From positions 1-57,752 of the forward strand of contig CALIHL010000112.1 in assembly GCA_938022935.1 (NCBI GenBank): a stretch of DNA of 57,752 nt. The letters run 5' to 3'. Both the position numbers and the translations under genes were made by a program. The notes under the pieces were generated by a model. That model saw only the letters and a list, made by a program, of their open reading frames with translations, did not search any database and had not been told where the DNA came from. Source of the DNA: an uncultured Saprospiraceae bacterium (GTDB taxonomy: Bacteria; Bacteroidota; Bacteroidia; Chitinophagales; Saprospiraceae). Shown piece by piece: positions 9,615-20,251 of the stretch; positions within the stretch are counted from its first letter, which is position 1; the number at the start of each line of letters is the position of its first letter.

Positions 9615-10370
9615 TTATCTCAATAGTACTTTCTTACGTTCTCTCAGAAACTCTTGCTCTGTTAGTACACCTTTCTTTCTTAGCTCCATTAGTCTATTGA
9701 GCTGAGCTAAAAGAATGTCATCCATGGGCTTTTCACCTCGCTCTGGGTTGTTTTGTACCCTTCGGACTAGTTTGAATCCGTTCACTTTAAAGTCTTGAAA
9801 CTCTGGTTGGATCCTCAAGAAGGCAAGATCATCATGATTCATGATGCGTCCAGTGTCTTTGAGGCCTTTGGCTACAGCCAACTCTAAGTGCTTGAATGCC
9901 TTCTCTTTATCCTCCATTAGCGAGTAAGCACAAGCTAGATTAAAGTGGATCGAGATATCCTTAGGATCAATCTTTAGTGCTTTATGAAAGTCTTCTATCG
10001 CTTCCTCGATATCATAGTCTTTGTATTTTTTAAGTCCACTCTTTTTAAATGGATTAGAACGCACTCTCCCTCCGCCTCTATTCTTCGTTTTTCGAGATTC
10101 GTATCTTTCAACTCTTGAGTTTTTCTTTCGAGTTGGTCTTTGTCGCTTATATCGCTTGTTAAACTTACGATCAAACTCTTCTGGCGGCATCATCAGATAT
10201 CTAAGCCCATCGATAAAGCCAAGGATCGCTGATATAGGGAAAAAACTACTTGTCATGACTGTGAGAAATATATAAAATATCCCTGCACCAGAATCTCTTA
10301 AGTAAAACTTATGCAGGCCGAGGAATCCGCCCACAAAAGCTAATAGTGCTGCAACAACTTTATTCTTCAT
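9615..10370 (-). CDS. TM2 / TPR / SHOCT-domain membrane protein
   Basis: Residues 1-60 form a TM2 domain: two membrane helices joined by a short turn with GFLGLHKFYL. A very basic linker follows (RKFNKRYKRQRPTRKKNSRV). Then come tetratricopeptide-like helices (EEAIEDFHKALKIDPKDISI, HFNLACAYSLMEDKEKAFKH) and a C-terminal SHOCT-like helix pair (LLAQLNRLMELRKKGVLTEQ). I chose ATG 10370 (251 residues) over the GTG at 10436: the longer form adds a poor N-terminus and would swallow the TATCTTTG promoter candidate at 10412-10419. The protein probably sits in the inner membrane with its TPRs in the cytoplasm as a scaffold. Its precise role is unknown. Confidence 0.8.
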   Translation of the reverse strand: MKNKVVAALLAFVGGFLGLHKFYLRDSGAGIFYIFLTVMTSSFFPISAILGFIDGLRYLMMPPEEFDRKFNKRYKRQRPTRKKNSRVERYESRKTKNRGGGRVRSNPFKKSGLKKYKDYDIEEAIEDFHKALKIDPKDISIHFNLACAYSLMEDKEKAFKHLELAVAKGLKDTGRIMNHDDLAFLRIQPEFQDFKVNGFKLVRRVQNNPERGEKPMDDILLAQLNRLMELRKKGVLTEQEFLRERKKVLLR

Positions 10371-10411
10371 ATGACGAGCATCGAGAATGCCAAAATACTT
10401 AAAATGTCGGA

Positions 10412-10419
10412 CAAAGATA
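10412..10419 (-). promoter_or_regulatory. Candidate -7 element for the TM2-comF-lgt run
   Basis: TATCTTTG on the minus strand matches TAnnTTTG and would start transcription about 35 nt before ATG 10370. This supports the shorter start of the TM2 gene. No clear -33 TTG is seen. Confidence 0.4.
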
Positions 10420-10512
10420 AGTGCTACTTCGTTCACTTTGTTCCATGGTTATAGCGAATGAAAAAGCGCTCATATATGTGAGTATAAAACAACTACATAT
10501 ATAATTATTTCA

Positions 10513-10520
10513 TATATTTG
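10513..10520 (+). promoter_or_regulatory. Candidate -7 element for the first giant gene
   Basis: TATATTTG matches TAnnTTTG and lies 120 bp before the GTG start at 10633. A dyad, CTCATATATGTGAG (10469-10482), lies about 30 bp upstream of it and could be an operator. The second giant gene has a similar element at almost the same distance from its start. Confidence 0.4.
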
Positions 10521-10632
10521 ATTTTCAGTTTTACCTGACTGATCAGCATACCTGTTATTAACCTTTCTCCCGAGAGATATAGTCCTATATTTCTTATATC
10601 CGTAGAAAACAGTAAACGCTATTATCCCCATA

Positions 10633-13600
10633 GTGCAGCGTACCTCTTGGTCACTTCTATTAGTGATCTTATGGTCCTTATGTGTTCAGGCACAGGACTT
10701 AACCTCTTGCGGGACTGGCTACTATATGGACTTATCTGTTGGTTATACTCCAACAGGGCTTGGGTTAGAGTTATGTGGATGTAGCGAGGAAATCAAAAGG
10801 TGTGAGCTTTTTCATGTCATTATGAGAAAGACTAAAGACGCCAATACAGACCTACTTGAATGTCCTAACATTACTCTGACTGAAAGATGGTGGAGAGAGG
10901 AAAGGGATCTTGTCGATATTTTTTATGCAGAGTCATGTGAAGAGTTACCAGAATCAGCTACACATAGTGATCGCTATGAGATCAATACCTCTGGGCTCGA
11001 AGCTGGAGATACGATTTCTTTTCTGGTGTGTAAGACAAACGCCTTTGACGACAACATTATAGAACTTAGCGCTACGCCAGGAGAATCATGTAGCGAGTTT
11101 GTTTGCGCACCAAAGATCTCATGTCCTGTTGAGTTTAAGCTTCGTAAGAATCTTGAGTGTCTTTATATATTGCCTGATTTCACATTGGGCGTATCACTTG
11201 AAGACACATGTGTCTCTCCAACAGTCGATGTAACAGATCAGTATACGCTGATGCAAATGCCTCCTCCAGGTTCGGAGGTAAGTGAAGACTTATTTGTTGA
11301 GATTAAAGTTGCTACTGAAGAAGGAGAGATCATCTCAACATGTGATGTATCTGTCATTCTTGCAAAAGATATTCCTCCAACAATACCCCAACCTCCTGAA
11401 CTTTCAAATATCATCGTTGGAGAAGAGCTTCCTGAGATGGAAGAGCTGAAAGCTATTGATACTATCTCAGATGGACAGCTCCATGAGATTGAAACGATTA
11501 GATCTGTAGATACTTATGTTGAAGACGGTTGTGCAGGATATGAAGTAACATATCGATGGTTAGCGATTGATGCTTGCGGGTTAAGTACTGAAATCTCAAG
11601 GAGTTTCCGAGTCGTTCCTGAAACGGGAGGGCCAGTCTTTGCTTCTTTACCTGCTGATATAGACACTATACCAGTTGGTGAATCACTTCCATTGTTAGTT
11701 GACCTAATAGCAGTCAATCCTGATGGTACTACAGAAGGTATAACTATGATCAGTACCATTGATGAATATGAAGAAGATGATTGCTTTGGGTATGACGTGA
11801 CTTATAGATGGCAGGCTGTCGATACGTGTGGGATGATGACTGAGATGACTACAACGTTTTATGTTGTACCCGATGGAGCGCCACCGACATTTCAATTTGA
11901 TCCAGAAGATATAGCAGACATTTACAGAAGTGATACGCTTCCTATACACCAAACATTACTTGCTACCAATGCCGTAGGATCTGATGAAGGGATAGAGATT
12001 ATAGAGTCGATAGATGAACACATAATTGACCCTTGTGGATCTTATGAAATGACATACAGATGGACAGCAACAGACTCATGTGGCATGTCGACAACTGTGT
12101 CAACTTCTTTTAATGTTCTTCCAGATACACTAACTGGATTTTTATTGTCAGGGGTAGAGGATATGAATATTCAAGTTGCAATTGAGTGTAGTCAATCTGC
12201 AGCCATCTCAGTCCCTATTAATCTTGAGCAACACAGTGATAAAACTATTACAATCACTGTGACAGATAAAGATTATAATGTTTTAGATCAATATCCTTAC
12301 ACAGGCCCAGTTGATTATAATTTTGCAACAGGAGAGTCTCATGTTATATATGCATTAGCTGACCAATGTGGCAATGAAGTAAGGGATACAATAAACATAC
12401 AAGCAGCTGATGTTTCTGCACCCATCTTTGTTTGTCCTGAACAACAATATGTTGTTGTCTCTGACTTTGGTTCATGTACGACAAATGCTGGATGGTCATT
12501 GCCACAAGCTTTTGACAATTGTGATGATATAACATTAGAGCAAACAGGAGGTCCATTGTTCGGAGCTGCGATCGGTGTTGGTACTTATGAGATCAGTTAT
12601 GAAGCAAAAGATAAAAGTGATAATGTCTCATCATGTTCTTTTCAGTTAGTTGTAAGCTCTATAGATAGTACTAATCTAAATTGTACTCCAGTTGAATTAG
12701 AACTTGATAGCTTATGTCAGTCTACTATTACAAAAGAGGCTATAGTTGGAGCAGAGCTATTGGTATGTGCTCCTAATCTTGAAATGATCGTGGTTGTATC
12801 AGAAACCGATACACTTAGAGGGGATACTTTTCAATTAGGACCATATTATGGACAGAGTATCAGCTACACGCTATGTGAGCCAGATCTTGGTATCTGTTGC
12901 GAAAATGTGATTATAATCTCAGATAACATAGCTCCTATAATCACTTGTGTCGACACAGTATCATTAAGCTGTTTGATTGATTTAGATCTGTATCGACCTG
13001 ATGTCGGCGCAGACTGTGGTGATATATCATGGAGGGTAAAAGATGTTGACTATGTAGATGTCTGCAACGACCCACTCATCAAAGGATACTTGACTAGAGA
13101 GTTTATTGCTGTTGATGAAGCCGGGAACCTATCTAACCCTTGTGTACAAGTTATTGAGATCGCTTACGCAAATATTGAATCTCTTTTAGAAGATGAACAA
13201 GTAGAATTTCCGCTTGATAAAAATATTTCGTGCGAAGATTATGACCCAGACTCTTTTAGTTTTCAATTATTTGGAGAACCTCGTATAGGTGACATTATTC
13301 TTGGTACACAACAAAACCAATGCGGTATAACAGCCTCTTTTAGCGATGAGTTAGATGTTGATACTGATTGTTATAAGATTATAAAAAGACATTGGACGAT
13401 AACAGAAGAGTTATGTGGTTATGATGTAAGAGAGGTTTCTAAAATTCAAAGAATAAAAGTTGAGGATAAAACAGCACCTACTGTAAGTTCACCACAAGAC
13501 ACAATAGAGATATTTACAAGTCTAGATGATTGCTTTGGTTATCTTAAGTTATCAGAGTTTAATCTACGAGTAGAGGACAACTGTCAAGATGTGGAGACGA

Positions 13601-16533
13601 TTAAGTATTCTATACTTAAGGACGGTGATCTTTTGTCTCCTAATGATTCACTGCCGATACCATTGGGTGTAAATAAAATTATTCTACTTGCAGAAGATCA
13701 ATGTCGCAATGAAGGGCTCGACACCCTCATTGTATCTGTTGTAGATAACGTGAGACCTGTTGCGGCATGTCTTGAACATACAACTATATCGATAACAGGG
13801 GATATTATAAAATACCCAGTGGAAGCTTTGAACATTGGCTCATATGATAACTGTGAGATAGCCTCTCTAGAAGTTAGAAGACTTGAGTCTTCATGCTCAA
13901 AGAAAGATACTGCTTGGAGAGACTTTGTTAACTTTTGTTGCGCTGATGCAGGACAGACGATTGCTCTCTTGTTGAGAACGATAGACCACGCTGGCAATGT
14001 AAATTACTGTACAGGTGAAGTAGTTGTACAAGATCTGTTAGCACCAATCATATCTTGTCCTCCTGATCTTGTTGTGGATTGTGCGCTTCCTTTGGTAGCT
14101 TCTTTAGGTAGTGACCCTTATGGATATCTATTTGGAAGTTTGAAACCAGAAGGGGAAGAGTTAGCCCTTCCTATTGATGATAGTTTGTTGATTAGTTTTA
14201 CCGATTCACCAATGGAAGGAACTTATAATGATAATTGTGGATCACCTGATATCATAGTAGAAACTAAAGAAGAGATAAACCAATGTGGCATAGGATTTAT
14301 ATACAGAACCTTTACTGCGATTGACCAGGGAGGTAATAGCTCCTTGTCTTGTACCCAGACAATAGAGATCAGAGGAGGCAAAGAGTTAGACACAACTTCG
14401 ATAACATGGCCGACACCAGAGATTATAATTGAAGAATGTAATCAAAACAACTCTATAAGTCCTGATCAACTAGGAAGACCAACTATAGAAGATCGACCTT
14501 GTGAGTTATTTGGTGTGTCATTTGAGGATCAATATTTTGATTTTTCTGATAATCAATCAGGAACCTGTAGTAAGATCATAAGAACATGGACAATCGTCGA
14601 TTGGTGCAGTAATGATGGATTAGAAAAGGTAGTCACCCGAAATCAAGTAATAAAAGTATCTGATCAAGAATCACCCGAATTTCTAAATTGCACTGATGGC
14701 GAAGAGCTATTCGCATCTGGCGTGATAGAAGGATGCGATGCTCTATCTGTGAGGCTAACTAAAGAAGCTACAGACAATTGTACAGCCACAGGTCAATTAG
14801 GATGGTCGATTGAGTTTGACTATGACAATGATGGTTCGCTTAATAAAGTATCCAGCCCAAATCAAGATAGTTCTTCCGTTTATTTTGAAGGAGAGCTTCC
14901 TATTGGTCGACACAAAGTATCATGGAAGGTAGTTGATCGCTGTGGCAATACAACTGAGTGTATAGAATATATCACAGTGGAAAATGCCAAAGCTCCGACA
15001 CCTATCGCTTACGGAATATCAACAACTCTTTCTTCTACAGGGATAGTTGAAGTATGGGTTAGTGACTTACTATCAAAAGCAGACCATCCATGTACTGATG
15101 AGATTATATCATCTATCTCAAAGGAGGATCAAGCATATGAAGAATCCAAGCAAAGCATAACCTTCACTTGTCTCAACGAAGGGGTCAACTTAGTTAAGGT
15201 ATATGCGGCTATCCGACTATCAGATGGAACATATGCTCATGATCACGTTTTTGTAAAGGTGGACATAGAAGACAATGCTAACGTTTGTCCAGCCTCTAAT
15301 AATAACAATCAAGTAGGCTCGGTAAGCGGATTGGTCTATACGGAAGACGGTCGATTGGTCCCCAATGTCTCTCTTCAGTTGCATGAGGCCTTTTCTGATG
15401 AACTTATGAGGAGCGATACTTCTGATAACTCTGGATCTTATCAGCTAGGACAGATAGCTGCTAATGACTACTACTACTACTTGATGCCTGATTTTGATAC
15501 TGACCCTCTTAATGGGATTACAACTTTAGATCTGGTTAGACTACAAAGGCATATTATCGGATTATTAAGATTAGAAAGTCCTTATAAGATCATAGCAGCA
15601 GATCTTAATAGAGACAATCGAGTTACCGCTTCCGATATCATAGATCTCCGTAGAGCCATCTTAAGATTGCCATCTACATTTGACAGAGATGATGCATGGC
15701 GATTTGTTGATGCTAATTACAAGTTTTTGGATGATCGATATCCACTTGATGATCAACTTGAAAAAGAACTATATCTCACTTATGAACATCCAGAAGTTGA
15801 TCTTCTTGCGATGAAGGTAGGAGATCTTGATGGATCAGTCGTCATAGACAAGTATAAGTCTGCTGATAGTCGGTCCACTCAGATCATGCTTTCTGACGAT
15901 GTGTACCTACATGAAGGAGAAAGTATAAGTGCTTCATTCAAAATGCGAAAGGAACTAAACTTATCAGGATTTCAATTTGCCATAGAGTATGACATTGATC
16001 AACTAGAATTAGCTGATGTAAATAGTCTGAACGATGATATAGATGTTTACTATAATGATAACCAAGAAGGGATCATTTACTTAAGTGGTACAGCTGAGAA
16101 AAATGTAGAGTTGCCATCAGGAAGCGAGTTTATAAATCTAAGTTTCAAATCGCGAACATCTGGATGGTTAAGTGACCATGTCAACTTATCCAATGTCAAC
16201 TTAAAGGCGGAAATATATACTGATGATCTCGTGACTCAAAACGTCAACCTTGAATTTATAAGAAGAAGGGATCAATTTGTCGTAGCGCAAAACACACCTA
16301 ATCCTTTTTCTCAATCAACGGATATACATATCGAAGTCCCTCTTGATACTGAGGTGCACATCACTATAAGTGATATCACAGCAAGAACCTATGTTGACCT
16401 GATAATCAAAATGAAAGCTGGACAGCAAGTCATCAGCATCGATAGACAGAGTCTTGGCGGTCCAGGTGTATATTATTATACAGTCAACAATGGAATTGAG
16501 GTCGTCTCTAAGAAGATGATAATGCTTAATTAG
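10633..16533 (+). CDS. Giant secreted HYR/dockerin/cohesin-like protein with T9SS sorting domain
   Basis: The 1966-residue product starts at a GTG with a signal peptide ([20 protein letters not shown]). Three tandem repeats of about 84 residues span roughly 246-499, each with a core like [21 protein letters not shown] long Cys-rich set of Ig-like HYR-type modules follows (for example [20 protein letters not shown] at about 593). Near 1555 is a carboxypeptidase-regulatory-like fold ([20 protein letters not shown]), then a dockerin-like EF-hand pair (about 1623-1680, [20 protein letters not shown]). A cohesin-like beta domain covers about 1752-1866 ([20 protein letters not shown]). The C-terminal 85 residues are a type A T9SS signal ([20 protein letters not shown]). 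It should be exported by Sec, then by T9SS, and held on the surface. Its ligand is unknown. Confidence 0.9.
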   Translation: MQRTSWSLLLVILWSLCVQAQDLTSCGTGYYMDLSVGYTPTGLGLELCGCSEEIKRCELFHVIMRKTKDANTDLLECPNITLTERWWREERDLVDIFYAESCEELPESATHSDRYEINTSGLEAGDTISFLVCKTNAFDDNIIELSATPGESCSEFVCAPKISCPVEFKLRKNLECLYILPDFTLGVSLEDTCVSPTVDVTDQYTLMQMPPPGSEVSEDLFVEIKVATEEGEIISTCDVSVILAKDIPPTIPQPPELSNIIVGEELPEMEELKAIDTISDGQLHEIETIRSVDTYVEDGCAGYEVTYRWLAIDACGLSTEISRSFRVVPETGGPVFASLPADIDTIPVGESLPLLVDLIAVNPDGTTEGITMISTIDEYEEDDCFGYDVTYRWQAVDTCGMMTEMTTTFYVVPDGAPPTFQFDPEDIADIYRSDTLPIHQTLLATNAVGSDEGIEIIESIDEHIIDPCGSYEMTYRWTATDSCGMSTTVSTSFNVLPDTLTGFLLSGVEDMNIQVAIECSQSAAISVPINLEQHSDKTITITVTDKDYNVLDQYPYTGPVDYNFATGESHVIYALADQCGNEVRDTINIQAADVSAPIFVCPEQQYVVVSDFGSCTTNAGWSLPQAFDNCDDITLEQTGGPLFGAAIGVGTYEISYEAKDKSDNVSSCSFQLVVSSIDSTNLNCTPVELELDSLCQSTITKEAIVGAELLVCAPNLEMIVVVSETDTLRGDTFQLGPYYGQSISYTLCEPDLGICCENVIIISDNIAPIITCVDTVSLSCLIDLDLYRPDVGADCGDISWRVKDVDYVDVCNDPLIKGYLTREFIAVDEAGNLSNPCVQVIEIAYANIESLLEDEQVEFPLDKNISCEDYDPDSFSFQLFGEPRIGDIILGTQQNQCGITASFSDELDVDTDCYKIIKRHWTITEELCGYDVREVSKIQRIKVEDKTAPTVSSPQDTIEIFTSLDDCFGYLKLSEFNLRVEDNCQDVETIKYSILKDGDLLSPNDSLPIPLGVNKIILLAEDQCRNEGLDTLIVSVVDNVRPVAACLEHTTISITGDIIKYPVEALNIGSYDNCEIASLEVRRLESSCSKKDTAWRDFVNFCCADAGQTIALLLRTIDHAGNVNYCTGEVVVQDLLAPIISCPPDLVVDCALPLVASLGSDPYGYLFGSLKPEGEELALPIDDSLLISFTDSPMEGTYNDNCGSPDIIVETKEEINQCGIGFIYRTFTAIDQGGNSSLSCTQTIEIRGGKELDTTSITWPTPEIIIEECNQNNSISPDQLGRPTIEDRPCELFGVSFEDQYFDFSDNQSGTCSKIIRTWTIVDWCSNDGLEKVVTRNQVIKVSDQESPEFLNCTDGEELFASGVIEGCDALSVRLTKEATDNCTATGQLGWSIEFDYDNDGSLNKVSSPNQDSSSVYFEGELPIGRHKVSWKVVDRCGNTTECIEYITVENAKAPTPIAYGISTTLSSTGIVEVWVSDLLSKADHPCTDEIISSISKEDQAYEESKQSITFTCLNEGVNLVKVYAAIRLSDGTYAHDHVFVKVDIEDNANVCPASNNNNQVGSVSGLVYTEDGRLVPNVSLQLHEAFSDELMRSDTSDNSGSYQLGQIAANDYYYYLMPDFDTDPLNGITTLDLVRLQRHIIGLLRLESPYKIIAADLNRDNRVTASDIIDLRRAILRLPSTFDRDDAWRFVDANYKFLDDRYPLDDQLEKELYLTYEHPEVDLLAMKVGDLDGSVVIDKYKSADSRSTQIMLSDDVYLHEGESISASFKMRKELNLSGFQFAIEYDIDQLELADVNSLNDDIDVYYNDNQEGIIYLSGTAEKNVELPSGSEFINLSFKSRTSGWLSDHVNLSNVNLKAEIYTDDLVTQNVNLEFIRRRDQFVVAQNTPNPFSQSTDIHIEVPLDTEVHITISDITARTYVDLIIKMKAGQQVISIDRQSLGGPGVYYYTVNNGIEVVSKKMIMLN
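11370..12130 (+). repeat. Three tandem coding repeats of about 84 codons
   Basis: Three consecutive modules in the giant protein each run from a Pro-rich start through EELP/ESLP/DTLP to the core TYRW-A-D-CG and end in R/T-T-SF-V-P. The DNA copies have diverged, so the duplication is old, while the protein pattern stays clear. Confidence 0.75.
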
Positions 16534-16546
16534 ATATCTTTATCTC

Positions 16547-17149
16547 ATGATAGTTTCATATTCTAAAAAATATGTAGAAGCAGGATGTGATGAGGCTGGG
16601 AGAGGATGTCTTGCAGGTCCGGTATTTGCGGCAGCGGTCATCTTACCCAAAGGGTTCAGACACAAGAAACTCAGAGATAGTAAACTGGTATCAGAAAAAG
16701 ACCGGCTGATGCTGAGAGATTATATCCAGAAAAAGGCGATCGCTTATAGTGTTCAATCTGTAGATGAAAAAGAGATAGACAGAATCAATATCCTCAATGC
16801 ATCATTTTTAGCAATGCACAAGGCTATCGGCGACCTTGGTGTTAGACCGGAGTTGTTGCTGATAGATGGTAATCGATTCACTCCGTACTTTGGCATCCCT
16901 CATCATTGTATCGTTAAGGGAGATAACAAATTTTATAGTATAGCGGCGGCAAGTATCTTAGCGAAGACCTATAGAGACGATCACATGCGCAAGCTCAATG
17001 AGATCTATCCGCACTATGGTTGGCATCAGAACAAAGGTTATGGTACTTTGGCTCATCGGATAGCACTGGACAAAGAAGGACCAACAGAGTTTCATCGTAG
17101 ATCTTTCCATGTCAAAGCTACGCTCCCTAACGTTAGTGGGCCAAAATGA
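16547..17149 (+). CDS. rnhB: Ribonuclease HII
   Basis: RNase HII cuts the RNA strand of RNA-DNA hybrids and starts removal of single ribonucleotides from DNA. The signature [15 protein letters not shown] (12-26) holds the first acidic metal ligands. LLLIDGNRF carries a further conserved Asp, and [12 protein letters not shown] is the usual C-terminal motif. The length of 200 residues is typical. It begins only 13 bp after the giant surface-protein gene with no visible terminator between, so part of its expression may come from read-through. Confidence 0.96.
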   Translation: MIVSYSKKYVEAGCDEAGRGCLAGPVFAAAVILPKGFRHKKLRDSKLVSEKDRLMLRDYIQKKAIAYSVQSVDEKEIDRINILNASFLAMHKAIGDLGVRPELLLIDGNRFTPYFGIPHHCIVKGDNKFYSIAAASILAKTYRDDHMRKLNEIYPHYGWHQNKGYGTLAHRIALDKEGPTEFHRRSFHVKATLPNVSGPK

Positions 17150-17195
17150 AACCACAATTATAAGAGGCAACACTTGATTTAGAATACGCATAACT

Positions 17196-17702
17196 ATGAC
17201 CATTTTACAAATTGTAAAAGACCAGTTTAACCTTAGAGTTTATGAAGAGGGAATAGAGCGAATCAATAAGGTGCTCGCACTACTCAGTGAAGAAGAAGTC
17301 TGGTATAGCCCGAACGATGCGGCCAACTCTGTAGGTAACCTTGTACTCCATCTCTGTGGCAATGTGACACAATGGATAGGATCAGGCGTCGGGGGTCAAG
17401 TAGATCAAAGAGTACGTGATGCGGAGTTTGATCCAAGTAGTCAGATCAGTAAAGAAGAACTGATGAAGAAGTTACAGGATCTGAGGTTAATAACAGATCG
17501 AGCATTGTCCACTATTGTATCAGAAGATCAATTGATAGATCAGATAAGAGTGCAGGGATTTGAAGAAACCGTCTTGAGTATATTGATTCATGTGACTGAA
17601 CACTTTAGTTATCATGTGGGACAGATAGCGATCATAGCAAAGTACCAGAAAGGACTTGATCTTGGCTTCTATGAGGATATGGATCTCAATGTTAAGAACT
17701 AG
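17196..17702 (+). CDS. DinB-like / DUF1572-type four-helix protein
   Basis: The 168-residue protein matches the DinB-like fold: a helical bundle with a histidine-based metal site. NLVLHLCGNVTQWI carries the first histidine, and HVTEHFSYHVGQIAI the second and third. The pattern resembles DUF1572 proteins, some of which are thiol-dependent transferases; the substrate here is unknown. There is no signal peptide, so it should be cytoplasmic. It follows rnhB by 46 bp and precedes the dnaB regulatory region. Confidence 0.75.
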   Translation: MTILQIVKDQFNLRVYEEGIERINKVLALLSEEEVWYSPNDAANSVGNLVLHLCGNVTQWIGSGVGGQVDQRVRDAEFDPSSQISKEELMKKLQDLRLITDRALSTIVSEDQLIDQIRVQGFEETVLSILIHVTEHFSYHVGQIAIIAKYQKGLDLGFYEDMDLNVKN

Positions 17703-17955
17703 AATATAAAGGGCTATTTGTCAACAAATTAGCGCAGGCTTTACTTTCTTAAAAGCCCCATAAACAAAGGCCTTAAAAAGGTTATCCACAGCACAAGCCA
17801 CTTACTAGCATGTCATTGTGGAGAACCATGATAGCTTTGCACATCTTGCCTCAGAAACATATTTCATATACCTTGAATATCTTGTTAGATTCGCACACGA
17901 TTTAGTAGACCGATATCCGGTCAAGTTATTAGTCACAAGTTGGAATTTTTGTTGA
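17703..17955 (+). promoter_or_regulatory. dnaB upstream region with DnaA box, dyads and candidate promoter
   Basis: The 253-bp region contains no gene. It holds an operator-like dyad ATTTGT-CA-ACAAAT (17716-17729), a stem GGCTTT/AAAGCC (17737-17757), a perfect DnaA box (17782-17790), a one-mismatch DnaA box on the other strand (17817-17825), a TAGCTTTG -7 candidate (17832-17839) and a short dyad GACCG/CGGTC (17908-17922). A start near 17846 would give a leader of about 110 nt. This density of symmetric motifs is unusual for the window. Confidence 0.5.
17782..17790 (+). promoter_or_regulatory. Perfect DnaA box
   Basis: TTATCCACA is identical to the strongest DnaA-binding consensus. It lies about 42 bp upstream of the -7 candidate of dnaB, where bound DnaA could regulate transcription. 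A near-match, TGTGGAGAA, in the opposite orientation is at 17817-17825, next to the promoter. A single 9-mer can occur by chance, so function is inferred from the position. Confidence 0.5.
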
Positions 17956-19467
17956 ATGGCAGAGGGTAAACCGTTAAAACCAGTAGAGGGAGGAAAGATG
18001 GGAGGGACAACCAAAGATGTTGATATGAACACGTTGGTTTATGGTCGGGTGATGCCACAAGCACTGGAGCTAGAGGAAGCCGTTCTGGGTGCTATCCTTG
18101 TGGATAAGGATGGACTTCCGTCAGTTATAGAGATACTAAGAACCGAGAGTTTTTATAAAGAGACTCACGCTGAGATCTACAGTGTGATGTTGGAGTTATT
18201 TGAGAAATCGCAACCGATCGATCTGCTCACCGTCCATGAGTCTCTTAAGAAAGCAAAGAAACTTGACGTAGTTGGTGGTGTAAACTATCTGCTTGAGTTG
18301 ACCAATAAGGTAGCCTCTGCAGCCAATATAGAATACCACGCTCGTATCATAGCCCAGAAGTTTATCCAAAGAGAGCTCATCAGGGTGTCGACTGTGACGA
18401 TTAAAGATTCTTATACGGATGAGAAGGATGTCTTTGAACTCTTGGATGAAGCCGAGCAGAATCTATACGATATCACAGATACCAACCTGAACACAGGTTA
18501 TGAAAAACTAAGCGCTCTTGCGATCAAGACAAGACGTGAGATCGAAGCGATCAGTCAGAAAGAAGGGTCGATCACTGGGGTTTCTACCGGATTTAAAGAG
18601 TTAGATAAGGTTACTTCTGGATGGCAGCAATCAGATCTTATCATTATCGCCGCTCGTCCAGGTATGGGTAAGACGGCATTTACATTATCGCTTGCGCGAA
18701 ATGCTGCTAAAGCGGGCAAAGGTGTAGCCATATTCTCACTGGAGATGGCAAATACTCAGTTGGTCCAACGTCTCATAGCGATGGATGCGAGTATCAATAG
18801 TCACAAGCTGCGTAACGGTGATCTGACAGATGCAGAGTGGTTGTCGCTTAACCAGTCAGTAGATAACATGGCAGAGATGCCCATGTTTATCGATGATACT
18901 CCAGCGATCAACATATTTGAATTAAGAGCGAAGTGTCGAAGACTAAAACAGAATCATGATATCGGCTTAGTGGTTATCGATTATCTACAATTGATGACAG
19001 GTTCGCCTAACAACAAGAAAGGTAACAGGGAACAAGAGATATCATCTATCTCTCGAGCACTGAAGGGGCTAGCTAAAGAGCTGAGTGTACCGGTTATCGC
19101 ACTATCACAGTTGAGTAGATCGGTTGAGACCAGAGGAGGAAGTAAGCGACCAGTACTTTCGGATTTGAGAGAGTCAGGAGCGATCGAGCAGGATGCGGAT
19201 ATCGTAACGTTTATCTATCGTCCAGGTTACTATGAGATGGATGAAGACTTTGACAAGCCAAAGGATCTTGCAGAGATCATCATAGCTAAGCACCGTAATG
19301 GTAGTTTGGAGACAGTGGAGTTGCGATTTGTGCCTCAGTATGTGCGATTTGAAGAAGGGAACTTCAACACGTTTAGCCAACCAGGAGGAGGAGACTTTAG
19401 AGATCCGATGGCAGGCATGATCACGAGACAGTCGCGGATGAATAGTGAAGAGGAGACTCCGTTTTAA
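17956..19467 (+). CDS. dnaB: Replicative DNA helicase DnaB
   Basis: DnaB is the hexameric helicase that unwinds the replication fork. An N-terminal primase-interacting domain begins near residue 30 (MPQALELEEAVLGAILVDKD). The RecA-like motor has Walker A RPGMGKT (234-240), the LVVIDYLQLM Walker B region and the LSQLSRSVETRG segment. The 503 residues are normal for the family with a modest acidic tail (EEETPF). No intein interrupts it. The start ATG at 17956 is followed by a flexible Gly/Lys-rich leader of about 25 residues. Its upstream region carries a DnaA box. Confidence 0.97.
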   Translation: MAEGKPLKPVEGGKMGGTTKDVDMNTLVYGRVMPQALELEEAVLGAILVDKDGLPSVIEILRTESFYKETHAEIYSVMLELFEKSQPIDLLTVHESLKKAKKLDVVGGVNYLLELTNKVASAANIEYHARIIAQKFIQRELIRVSTVTIKDSYTDEKDVFELLDEAEQNLYDITDTNLNTGYEKLSALAIKTRREIEAISQKEGSITGVSTGFKELDKVTSGWQQSDLIIIAARPGMGKTAFTLSLARNAAKAGKGVAIFSLEMANTQLVQRLIAMDASINSHKLRNGDLTDAEWLSLNQSVDNMAEMPMFIDDTPAINIFELRAKCRRLKQNHDIGLVVIDYLQLMTGSPNNKKGNREQEISSISRALKGLAKELSVPVIALSQLSRSVETRGGSKRPVLSDLRESGAIEQDADIVTFIYRPGYYEMDEDFDKPKDLAEIIIAKHRNGSLETVELRFVPQYVRFEEGNFNTFSQPGGGDFRDPMAGMITRQSRMNSEEETPF

Positions 19468-19531
19468 AAAGAGTGTTGATATTCTAATTTAGAATTGAAC
19501 TTGCTCGACATAAATATCATTGTATAACATC

Positions 19532-20239
19532 ATGAGACTTAATAAGTATATAGCGCATAGTGGCATCTGCTCTCGCCGTAAGGCAGGAGATCTGGTAAAA
19601 GCAGGAGAGGTAAAAGTAAATGGAGCTTTAGAGATCAATCCAGCATACGAAGTACAAAAAGATGACGTCGTTATATACAAGGGCAAAAAAGTAGTGCCAG
19701 AAAAGAAGATGGTTTACATCTTGATGAATAAACCTAAGAATGTTGTGACCACAACTTCTGATGAAAAAGCAAGAAAGACTGTCCTTGATATCGTTCAAAA
19801 GAAAGTAAAGCAACGTATCTACCCTGTAGGAAGATTAGATAGAAACACTGTAGGACTACTCCTTCTTACTAATGATGGAGATCTGGCAAAGAAGCTGACT
19901 CACCCAAGCCATGGTGTAAAAAAGAGATACCATGTTGTCCTCAACAAAGTGGTGACAGAGGCTCATATGAAGGCGATCAAAAAGGGATTAAAACTTAATG
20001 ATGGTATAGCTACAGTTGACGACTTGGATTGGATCATAGGTTCTGACAACTCTGAAGTTGGAATAGAGATCCACATGGGTAAAAATAGAATCGTCAGAAG
20101 GATATTTGAATCTCTTGGATATACGGTTGAAAAACTTGACCGGGTATATTACGGAGGACTAACAAAGAAAGATCTTCCACGTGGTTGGTTTAGACCACTA
20201 AAGACCAAAGAGATTGTTATGCTCAAGCACTTTGGTTAG
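19532..20239 (+). CDS. rluB: RluB-type pseudouridine synthase
   Basis: Enzymes of this family convert one uridine of 23S rRNA to pseudouridine. An S4 RNA-binding domain is at the N-terminus (MRLNKYIAHSGICSRRKAGD), and the RsuA/RluB catalytic motif is IYPVGRLDRNTVGLLLLTND, with the catalytic Asp in GRLD. Length is 235 residues. I use the ATG at 19532 because it starts exactly at the S4 domain; a TTG 12 bp upstream is possible. RluB, RluE and RluF cannot be separated with certainty from sequence alone. It is convergent with the metallo-hydrolase gene (12-bp gap). Confidence 0.88.
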   Translation: MRLNKYIAHSGICSRRKAGDLVKAGEVKVNGALEINPAYEVQKDDVVIYKGKKVVPEKKMVYILMNKPKNVVTTTSDEKARKTVLDIVQKKVKQRIYPVGRLDRNTVGLLLLTNDGDLAKKLTHPSHGVKKRYHVVLNKVVTEAHMKAIKKGLKLNDGIATVDDLDWIIGSDNSEVGIEIHMGKNRIVRRIFESLGYTVEKLDRVYYGGLTKKDLPRGWFRPLKTKEIVMLKHFG

Positions 20240-20251
20240 AATACTCAAATT

